DNA of 64,000 nucleotides from Providencia manganoxydans (GTDB lineage Bacteria; Pseudomonadota; Gammaproteobacteria; Enterobacterales; Enterobacteriaceae): positions 1,488,001 through 1,552,000 of the forward strand of contig NZ_CP067099.1 in assembly GCF_016618195.1 (NCBI RefSeq), written 5' to 3'. The stretch's first letter is position 1, and each line of letters begins with the position of its first letter. The notes below the pieces were generated by a model that did not search any database, was not told the origin of the DNA, and saw nothing but the letters and a program-made list of their open reading frames with translations. The translations under genes and the position numbers were made by a program. Shown here in pieces: positions 57,455 through 64,000 of this stretch.

Positions 57455-57500
57455 GTTTCATTGAAATGATGTTAATGTTTCTTGGTGTTTCATTTGAAAC
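57455..57500. promoter_or_regulatory. Candidate PrpR upstream activator sites
   Basis: Two palindromes stand 110-170 bases upstream of the sigma-54 promoter: GTTTCATTGAAAT (57455-57467) and the perfect GTTTCATTTGAAAC (57487-57500). They resemble each other, and enhancer sites at this distance are usual for sigma-54 activators. They also lie just upstream of prpR and may mediate autoregulation. Confidence 0.6.
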
Positions 57501-57524
57501 GTCATGGCTAAATAAGGATCACTT

Positions 57525-59117
57525 ATGCAAAAAACCATTATTTGGACGGTATCAGTATCACGATTGTTTACACTATTTCGCGATATTAGCCCTGAATTTA
57601 GTGCTCAGGCAGATATCACGCCACTAAATATTGGTTTTGAGCAAGCCGCAGCAGAAGTTCGTGAAAGGCTGAAAACGGGTCATTGTGATGCGATCATTAG
57701 TGCAGGCTCGAATGGCGCTTATTTAAAAAGCCATGTTTCAGTACCTGTGATTATTGTTAAAGTCAGCGGTTTTGATGTTATGCAAGCTCTTGCTCAAGCA
57801 AGAGAAATTAGCCATAAAGTAGGTATTATTAATTACCAGAAAATTATTCCTTCACTCGATGAATTTCAAAAAAACTTTGGCTTACGTATAGAGCAGCGTA
57901 GCTATATTACCGCAGAAGATGCGCGAGCACAGTTGAAATCATTGAAAGCAATGGGGATCAACGTTGTTGTCGGGGCTGGACTCATTATGGATTTAGCCCA
58001 AGAGCTAGGGATGACGGGGATCTTTATTTATTCAACTGAAACCATCCGTCAGGCGTTTTATGATGCCATCGAGCTGAGCCGTATTTCATACGATCAAAAA
58101 ACAACGCCTATTGGTTATTTACCTGAAAATAGTACTAAGATCCGCCATACCATTAATGATCTTATTGGCGCCTCACCACTGATGGAATCTGTGCGTCAAA
58201 ACATAATGTTATATGCGCGCTCAGAGGCGACAGTATTGATCCAAGGCGAAAGTGGTACAGGTAAAGAGATGGTTGCTCAAGCGATACATCATGAATATTG
58301 CTTATTTAATCAGCATAAAAGAAATAAAGCCCCCATGCCATTTGTGGCCGTCAATTGTGGAGCAATCCCTGAAAACTTACTGGAAGCAGAGTTGTTTGGT
58401 TATGAAGAAGGCGCTTTTACAGGCTCGCGGCGTGGCGGACGAGCTGGTTTGTTTGAGATGGCAAATGGCGGAACTCTATTTTTAGATGAAATCGGTGAAA
58501 TGCCCTTAGTATTGCAAACCCGCTTATTAAGAGTATTAGAGGAAATGACGGTCGTACGTATTGGTGGCTATCGACCATTGCAGGTCAATGTGCGTGTAAT
58601 TTGTGCAACCCATTGTGATTTAGATAGCTGGGTTAAGGAAGGACGCTTTCGAGCAGATTTATTTTATCGACTAGGTGTGTTACGTATGCAAGTTCCTTCA
58701 TTGCATCAACGGGGAGATGATATATTTATGTTAGCGGAAAGGCTGTTAAAACTCGCTTTTGCGGGGCTACAGCAATCCCTACCGGCTTTTCGGGTTCAGC
58801 AATTATTTAGCTGTCATGGATTTTTTAGGCAATATTCATGGCCGGGTAATGTTAGGGAATTACGTAACTTAATGGAGCGAGTCGCATTATTCTGTAGTGC
58901 TTACCCAGAAAAATCTATCACTCAAGAATTATTAGAAAATTTATCACCTGAACGTAAAACGACAACCCATGACGTTATGCAAATCAATCCTCTTGATGCC
59001 TCTTTAACAGAAGTGATGGATTATTTTAAAGGTGATAGACAAGCTGCGGCTCAGTATTTAGGTATTAGTCGTACCACATTATGGCGTCGTTTAAAGCAGC
59101 AAAAGAGTAAAAATTAA
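57525..59117 (+). CDS. prpR: Sigma-54-dependent propionate regulator PrpR
   Basis: PrpR activates prpBCD when 2-methylcitrate is present. The protein has 530 residues (E. coli 528). An N-terminal PrpR_N sensing domain (about 1-190) is followed by an AAA+ domain with Walker A GESGTGKE at residue 241 and the sigma-54 loop GAFTG at 296-300. A C-terminal Fis-type helix-turn-helix ([21 protein letters not shown]) ends the protein. It is divergent from prpB. AAGGATCACTT precedes the ATG. Confidence 0.96.
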   Translation: MQKTIIWTVSVSRLFTLFRDISPEFSAQADITPLNIGFEQAAAEVRERLKTGHCDAIISAGSNGAYLKSHVSVPVIIVKVSGFDVMQALAQAREISHKVGIINYQKIIPSLDEFQKNFGLRIEQRSYITAEDARAQLKSLKAMGINVVVGAGLIMDLAQELGMTGIFIYSTETIRQAFYDAIELSRISYDQKTTPIGYLPENSTKIRHTINDLIGASPLMESVRQNIMLYARSEATVLIQGESGTGKEMVAQAIHHEYCLFNQHKRNKAPMPFVAVNCGAIPENLLEAELFGYEEGAFTGSRRGGRAGLFEMANGGTLFLDEIGEMPLVLQTRLLRVLEEMTVVRIGGYRPLQVNVRVICATHCDLDSWVKEGRFRADLFYRLGVLRMQVPSLHQRGDDIFMLAERLLKLAFAGLQQSLPAFRVQQLFSCHGFFRQYSWPGNVRELRNLMERVALFCSAYPEKSITQELLENLSPERKTTTHDVMQINPLDASLTEVMDYFKGDRQAAAQYLGISRTTLWRRLKQQKSKN

Positions 59118-59462
59118 TTTTCTGCCATTTAATTAAAAATAAATGATATTCAATTTAAAAAATGAACAAAAGGGAATATTTATCCTAATAACTTGTACAG
59201 CAGAACCAAGGTAATAGCAGAATATTGTAAGAAACTATTTATTAGCGCAATTCTAATAAAGAATGTGGGTTAGTGATGTTTAAAAAATATTCAAACGATT
59301 GCTGCGGTGGTTTTTTTAACGAATTGTTTTTTAAGCGTTTTTCTTGTTCTTTCTATCATTCTAAAAAATAGCACATTGCTAAAAAACAGTGATTTTTCTC
59401 ACATAAATATTTTTACTAGTGAGCATTAGTTTTTCTCATTTTAATTTAGCCAATTAAAGTTC

Positions 59463-59600
59463 TATATTGCCGGCAAATTAGTCCTATCGTTTATTTTTAT
59501 ATCTGCACTAGTCGCCGGACTGAGTTGCTGTTTTTCAGCTCAGTGTTGCCGCACAGCCCCCCGATGAAGATGCAGCGCATTTAATTTTTTTATTAGCGGG
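59463..59600 (+). promoter_or_regulatory. Possible structured leader upstream of the MFS transporter
   Basis: Within an A/T-rich spacer (59118-59610, no gene) the bases 59510-59580 are rich in G+C. ACTGAGTTGCTG pairs with CAGCTCAGT around a T loop, and GCCGCACAGCCCCCCGATGAAG follows in a second candidate stem region, with an A/T-rich, T-run stretch before the start codon. I do not recognise a riboswitch class. A leader that controls the transporter is a guess. Confidence 0.3.
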
Positions 59601-59610
59601 AGAGTAGGTC

Positions 59611-60774
59611 GTGAAACAGGCCTCTACAATAATGCGCAAACAAGACAGTACTTTTGTACCTGTCGCTGGTTTAACTATTTTTGCAATCGCTTCGGGGTAT
59701 TTGATGAGCCTGATCCCATTATCAATGGGTGGCTTTAATATCGATACCAGCTACGCAGGATGGCTTGCAAGTGCTTACTATATTGGCTTATTAATTGGCT
59801 CAATGATGATTGAGCCTGTGATCGTTAAAATAGGGCACCGCCTTTCATTTATTGTCTTTTTATTAATGCTTGCAGCAACAGTCGTGGTGTTGCCGTGGGC
59901 AGCAACAATAGCTGCTTGGCTACCAAATCGTTTAATTGCCGGTATTGCGGTTGCAGGGATTTTTGTTGTTGTTGAATCATGGTTATTGATTGGTGATAAC
60001 GCTAAAGAAAGAGCAAAACGTCTTAGCTTTTATATGACATCACTGTATGGCGGTACCACCCTCGGGCAATTAGCCATCGGAGTAATTGGTACTCAAGGCG
60101 TTTACCCATTTATGGTGGTATTAGGTTTATTATTACTGGCTGTTTTACCGCCGTTGCTGCTTCGTCAAGGTCAGCCTGCTTGTGATTCTCACAAAAAGTT
60201 GTCTTTGAAAAAGATTACCCGTTTAAGTAAGCCAGCCATGATTGGTTGTATGACTTCAGGGATTTTGATGGGAACCATTTATGGTTTAATGCCGTTATCG
60301 CTTAAAAATGGCCCATTTACCACTCAGCAAGTCGGTGTATTGATGGCATCGATTATTTTGGGTGGTATGTTGATTCAGCCTGTGATCAGCAAGCTATCCG
60401 TTATGATGAGCAAAACTCTGTTATTGGCCATGGTTTCATTGTTGGGGGTATTTGCGATGGGGATTGTCTATATCTCTGAAGATTACCTTGTGATGATAAT
60501 TGCTTTGGCGCTGTTAGGGATGTCATCTTTTGCATTGTACCCAATTGCGATCACCTTAGCTTGTGATAGCCTTGAATCATCGTATATTGTTGCGGCGACA
60601 CAAGTAATGCTATTTAGCTATAGTATCGGTTCTGCGGTTGGTCCGTTGGCGGCGGGAACATTCTTAGAGCAACACAATGGTTTAATTAACTTCTTCTTTA
60701 TCGTATTGACAGTCACCACGATTTATATGTTGATTGCAAGTGTACGTCGTAAAGCAGGCGTATTAGCTAATTAG
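59611..60774 (+). CDS. MFS transporter (YcaD-like)
   Basis: This major facilitator protein has 387 residues and about 12 membrane helices. Family features are a first-half loop after helix 2 (EPVIVKIGHRLS), AVAGIFVVVESWLLIGDNAKERAKRL, and the YGLMPLSL segment in helix 7. The VVESWL region is typical of the YcaD/YfkF branch. The substrate is not known. It starts at GTG 59611 behind GGGAGAG; ATG 59632 is an alternative. A terminator follows the gene, so it is probably monocistronic. Confidence 0.85.
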   Translation: MKQASTIMRKQDSTFVPVAGLTIFAIASGYLMSLIPLSMGGFNIDTSYAGWLASAYYIGLLIGSMMIEPVIVKIGHRLSFIVFLLMLAATVVVLPWAATIAAWLPNRLIAGIAVAGIFVVVESWLLIGDNAKERAKRLSFYMTSLYGGTTLGQLAIGVIGTQGVYPFMVVLGLLLLAVLPPLLLRQGQPACDSHKKLSLKKITRLSKPAMIGCMTSGILMGTIYGLMPLSLKNGPFTTQQVGVLMASIILGGMLIQPVISKLSVMMSKTLLLAMVSLLGVFAMGIVYISEDYLVMIIALALLGMSSFALYPIAITLACDSLESSYIVAATQVMLFSYSIGSAVGPLAAGTFLEQHNGLINFFFIVLTVTTIYMLIASVRRKAGVLAN

Positions 60775-60790
60775 TTATTTGTAGTTAAAG

Positions 60791-60842
60791 AACATGCCGT
60801 GTTACTTCATATTTATTGGGTAAACACGGCATGTTTATTTAT
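60791..60842 (+). terminator. Rho-independent terminator after the MFS gene
   Basis: AACATGCCGTGTT pairs exactly with AACACGGCATGTT across a 19-base loop, and TATTTAT follows. The large loop makes it slightly atypical. Confidence 0.75.
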
Positions 60843-60925
60843 ATATCCATGAACTTGAAATTATAGCGCTTTGTGTTGAAGAACTAGGCTTGCTGGTTCT
60901 TAGCGCTTGAATTATTGAACATATA
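60842..60925 (+). repeat. Dispersed palindromic spacer repeat, copy 8 (shortened)
   Basis: TATATCCATGAACTTGAAAT resembles the left arm and GCTTGAATTATTGAACATA the right arm, with a shortened body. It has the same orientation as the rest. Confidence 0.55.
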
Positions 60926-60927
60926 GG

Positions 60928-61872
60928 CTATTTTTTCTTGCTAGTAAACGATGCAGTGGCGAATGCTCCCTCTATTTCAATATTATCCGTTAAACCAGTG
61001 ATACGTTGCTCCCACATTTCACCTAATCTGAAATCCCACGATAACGGCTGAATAGGGAAACGTCCTGCATTTGGTGTGAAAGTCATTTCACTAAAATAGA
61101 GCGTGTTATCGGTCATTAAAAAATCAGCTCGGCAATAGTCAAATGGGCTAGTGAGTTTTTGTGCAAGCCGTAACATTTCTTGAAACAAATTTGGTTCGGC
61201 AACGTCTTTAGGTGTGTTTGGAAAATCAACCACAATAGGTTGTAGTAACCAATCAGTATCATAAATATTGGCATACATATTTCCCTTTGTATCGATGAAA
61301 TTAATTTCAGCATACATAGGTTTGCCTGAAAAGCAGTGAATGCGGCAGGTTTCTATGGCTAATTGTTTATCTCTATGTGTTGATAAATCGATATATTCTT
61401 CGCAAATTATTTTTGCTTTAATATCTTTATAATGACGTTCACGGGTGATGTAATACAAATTTCTCGTCATGTGGCGTGAAAGTTTATGTTTGGCTTTTTG
61501 TAAATCAAATGTTGTTTTATTTGTACAAATAATACTACTGCCACTGTCATGATTACACTTTAATACAAAGCGCTCGGGTAGTTTATCAATATTGATCTCA
61601 TTAACATTGTTATAGGCGGCTAAAATTGGTACTAAATATTGTTCGCCTATTTTCCGTGTCACATATTCACGAGCCGTGAGTTTATCAGCAAGCTGTGTAT
61701 ATAGCGGATTTTTATCATATATCATACGGTGATTAACTTTCTCATTAAAACTTTTAGGTACTTCAATATTAGGGATGTAACCTAGTTTTTTCCTAAATTT
61801 ATTAGTGAGATAGAGTTTATCGCTGATGACTAAAGTGCGTAGTTTTTTGAGTAAATATTCGACTTTTTTCAT
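60928..61872 (-). CDS. TupA-like ATP-grasp protein
   Basis: This 314-residue protein matches the TupA-type ATP-grasp family, often found with polysaccharide or teichuronopeptide synthesis genes. It shows VPKSFNEKVNHRMIYD and LADKLTAREYVTRKIG near the start, RFVLKCNHDSGSSIIC in the middle, CEEYIDL, and the ATP-grasp metal segment YCRADFLMTDNTLYFSEMTFTPNAG with Asp and Glu. It may ligate an amino acid to a surface glycan. No polysaccharide cluster is visible in the window. The Shine-Dalgarno sequence is weak. Confidence 0.82.
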   Translation of the reverse strand: MKKVEYLLKKLRTLVISDKLYLTNKFRKKLGYIPNIEVPKSFNEKVNHRMIYDKNPLYTQLADKLTAREYVTRKIGEQYLVPILAAYNNVNEINIDKLPERFVLKCNHDSGSSIICTNKTTFDLQKAKHKLSRHMTRNLYYITRERHYKDIKAKIICEEYIDLSTHRDKQLAIETCRIHCFSGKPMYAEINFIDTKGNMYANIYDTDWLLQPIVVDFPNTPKDVAEPNLFQEMLRLAQKLTSPFDYCRADFLMTDNTLYFSEMTFTPNAGRFPIQPLSWDFRLGEMWEQRITGLTDNIEIEGAFATASFTSKKK

Positions 61873-62293
61873 ATGAGTCGCCTAACCATTCTTTATGTTA
61901 TTATTTAATAAAATTTTAAAAACTTAAAATTGCTCAGCAATTATATTTAGGTAAACATAAATAGATATTAAATATGGAGGGTATTGTTAAATTTTCTGAT
62001 TTTTTATTTTTCTATATTTTCTATCTTAAGTGATATTTTTATTAAACAGATAATAAATAACCTTTATATTAGCAAGGTAATTAAATCCTATATTTGTTTG
62101 TTTTTATATCAATATTCGTCAGTTTATTTTATAAATGTACACAAGGATGCCAAGACTATCTGATAGTAACAGTCGAACGCTAAGTTAACCTTAAGGAATT
62201 ATTTAATTTTTAGAGTATTAGTTAGCTAACTAATAGCCACTCATCTATATTTATTGATGTAAAGTTAATCAAATGTATGATGAGGTATATGTA

Positions 62294-63187
62294 GTGAACG
62301 ATAAACCACTGTCCCAACCTTACTTGTTACTGCTTGATATCCATAGCCCCGCCATTGTTGAATATCACAAATCTACAGGCCAAATACATAACCTTCTTGA
62401 AGGGCTTGGCGGCACGCCTGATGGGATTACCGTTGATCCTGAAAACCGTTTAATTTATTGGAGCAACATGGGGGAAGACTTTGAAGCCGATGATGGCTCT
62501 ATCAATGTGATCAACTTTAATGGTACTAATCGAAAAGTATTAGTCAGTCACGGGAGAATTCGTACACCAAAACAATTACAACTTGATCAAATTAACCAAC
62601 GATTATATTGGTGCGATAGAGAAGGCGGAAAAGTTTCATCATGTAATGTTGATGGTAGTGATTTACAGACACATGTTGAGCGGCCTAGAGATCCTCAAGG
62701 TAAAGTCGACATACTCGACCAGTGTGTTGGTATTACCGTGGATATTGAGAACAATTGGCTATACTGGACACAAAAAGGTATGTCAAAAGGCAATCAAGGT
62801 CGTTTGTTTAGAGCGCCACTACGACCAACAGTGAATACTGAACCTACTCATCGACAGGATATTGAGCTACTACTCGACAAATTACCTGAACCTATTGATT
62901 TGTTACTGGATGGGGAAGAACATATTCTCTATTGGACAGATCGCGGTGGCGAACCGAATGGTAATAGCTTGAATAAAGCAGATATTACTGAAAACGGTTT
63001 GAGCAATCATCAGGTGATTTGTCGTGGTTTCAATGAAGCGATCGGTTTAACTTATGATAAGTCCGCTCAGCTAATGTATGTTACTGATTTACTCGGTGGA
63101 GTATATCAAATCGCCTTGAATACAGGAGAGGTTAAGACGTTGTATCAAGGCAACGGATATACAGGGATAGCGCAATATTCAGCATAA
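62294..63187 (+). CDS. YWTD/LY-repeat beta-propeller protein
   Basis: The protein has about 297 residues built of LDL-receptor-type LY repeats. Four clear blades are RLIYWSNMG, RLYWCDREGG, WLYWTQKG and ILYWTDRGG, and a fifth is MYVTDLLGG; the preceding strands are LDQIN, VDIEN and similar. No signal peptide is visible. The fold suggests binding or a lactonase-like role, but no catalytic set is apparent. GTG 62294 is chosen because TGAGG lies eight bases upstream; ATG 62273, with no such site, would add seven residues. The 61873-62272 spacer is A/T-rich and empty. Confidence 0.78.
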   Translation: MNDKPLSQPYLLLLDIHSPAIVEYHKSTGQIHNLLEGLGGTPDGITVDPENRLIYWSNMGEDFEADDGSINVINFNGTNRKVLVSHGRIRTPKQLQLDQINQRLYWCDREGGKVSSCNVDGSDLQTHVERPRDPQGKVDILDQCVGITVDIENNWLYWTQKGMSKGNQGRLFRAPLRPTVNTEPTHRQDIELLLDKLPEPIDLLLDGEEHILYWTDRGGEPNGNSLNKADITENGLSNHQVICRGFNEAIGLTYDKSAQLMYVTDLLGGVYQIALNTGEVKTLYQGNGYTGIAQYSA

Positions 63188-63202
63188 AATCAGTGAGATG
63201 TA

Positions 63203-64000
63203 CTATTTCGGCACTTCACCCATTTTACGTAAAAAGCGGATTTGAGCATCCAGTAATTGCCGGTAGCTAATACAACGATAAGGCAGATCATATTGTTTGG
63301 CTAACCGAGCAATAATGGCGGCTAACGCGGGGTAATGGCGATGGTGCCAACCGGGAAATAAATGGTGGGTAAGATGGTAGTTTAGCCCGCCAGTCAAGCG
63401 CCATAACCATTTGGGTGAGGGCAACCAATCACAAGCAGTCACAAAATTGTGATAATACCAACCATGAGGCATTTGCTGGTTATTCGGTGCCTCAAAAAAC
63501 GCCGTTTCAGCCCAATGTGTACCAAGCAATAAATAAACGACAAATAAAGAAGCGACCATTTGACTCGCTAGGTAAGTGAGTAAGATAGTCATGATGTCTA
63601 TACCATGGAGGTGTGCAACCCATAAAGGTAGCCCAAGCATCAGTAACAGATGGCATATTTTACTACCTAAAAATAATGCCCAACCCAATTTACCTTCTAG
63701 TACTTTCCGCGATTTAAGTGGCGTTTTTCCCGTTCTATCAGACCAATCAAATACTAATGCAATCCATGTAAGCGAGAACGATGCGACGATTGGCCAATAA
63801 ACATGTTGATACTTCATCATTGGACGCCAGTTTTGAAAGGGTGTTTGCCTAAAAATACCATTTTCCTCGGTATCTAAATCGTAATGTTCAATATTGGCAT
63901 AGCGGTGATGAAAATAGACATGGCGGACTCGCCAAAACTCAGGCTCTAGCCCTAGTGGCAGCGTGACTAAACGGCCAAAAATACGATTTAGCCACGTTTG
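63203..64000 (-). CDS. Fatty acid desaturase, 3' part
   Basis: This is a membrane-bound di-iron fatty acid desaturase. The frame continues through base 64000, so the N-terminus lies beyond the window. Two of the three histidine boxes are visible: HVYFHHRYAN (HxxxHH) and NYHLTHHLFPGWHH (HxxHH). Four hydrophobic segments separate them. It belongs to the DesA/linoleoyl-CoA desaturase-type family; the double-bond position and substrate form are unknown. Its stop is 15 bases from the stop of the converging YWTD gene. Confidence 0.88.
   Translation of the reverse strand, partial: QTWLNRIFGRLVTLPLGLEPEFWRVRHVYFHHRYANIEHYDLDTEENGIFRQTPFQNWRPMMKYQHVYWPIVASFSLTWIALVFDWSDRTGKTPLKSRKVLEGKLGWALFLGSKICHLLLMLGLPLWVAHLHGIDIMTILLTYLASQMVASLFVVYLLLGTHWAETAFFEAPNNQQMPHGWYYHNFVTACDWLPSPKWLWRLTGGLNYHLTHHLFPGWHHRHYPALAAIIARLAKQYDLPYRCISYRQLLDAQIRFLRKMGEVPK

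Overview
The window comes from a low-GC member of the Enterobacterales. The gene order is E. coli-like (aceF-lpd-acnB-yacL; mscS-argO-yggE-argP-rpiA-serA-ygfA-ssrS-zapA-ygfB-pepP-ubiH-ubiI-gcvTHP; ygfZ/sdhE-cptA/fldB/xerD-dsbC-recJ-prfB-lysS), but the A/T-rich codon use, the spacer repeats and the accessory genes point to Morganellaceae, most likely Providencia. This placement is from recognition of protein families and synteny; no search was run.

Layout: 1-2055 holds the end of the pyruvate dehydrogenase operon (aceF 3' part, lpd). 2093-4355 is an A/T-rich accessory insert with an orphan polymorphic-toxin-like gene, a probable immunity gene, a heptanucleotide repeat and a very small ORF. 4672-16890 is core metabolism and physiology (acnB, yacL, mscS, argO, yggE, argP, rpiA, serA, ygfA, 6S RNA, zapA, ygfB). 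17036-26184 holds aerobic ubiquinone hydroxylases with pepP and the glycine cleavage system, where a strong terminator hairpin and a dispersed repeat separate gcvH from gcvP. 26231-35662 holds an HD hydrolase, ygfZ, sdhE-cptA, fldB, xerD-dsbC-recJ, prfB with its programmed +1 frameshift, and lysS.

36269-44726 is the most unusual section. A lipoprotein gene overlaps a gene for an 1861-residue exported protein. That protein has a Mip/FkpA-like layout: a possible N-terminal FKBP_N-like segment, a very long coiled coil carrying about 5.7 near-identical copies of a 165-residue repeat, and a C-terminal FKBP-like domain whose active-site residues look largely replaced. Facing it is an orphan gene for a close relative of ExsA/LcrF, the master activators of Ysc-type type III secretion, with no secretion genes in the window. 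A 900-bp A/T-rich, nearly gene-free stretch follows.

44971-53538 carries a YdcH-like gene, ecotin, a universal stress protein, a CDF metal transporter and a complete galETKM-galR cluster with a perfect 16-bp gal operator and a CRP-type site. 53580-59117 carries prpBCD (no prpE) divergent from prpR, with a textbook sigma-54 promoter and palindromic candidate PrpR sites. 59611-64000 has an MFS transporter, a TupA-like ATP-grasp protein, a YWTD/LY-repeat propeller and the 3' part of a fatty acid desaturase.

A dispersed palindromic element of about 125-145 bp with inverted ends occurs seven times, plus partial copies, always in spacers and always in the same orientation.
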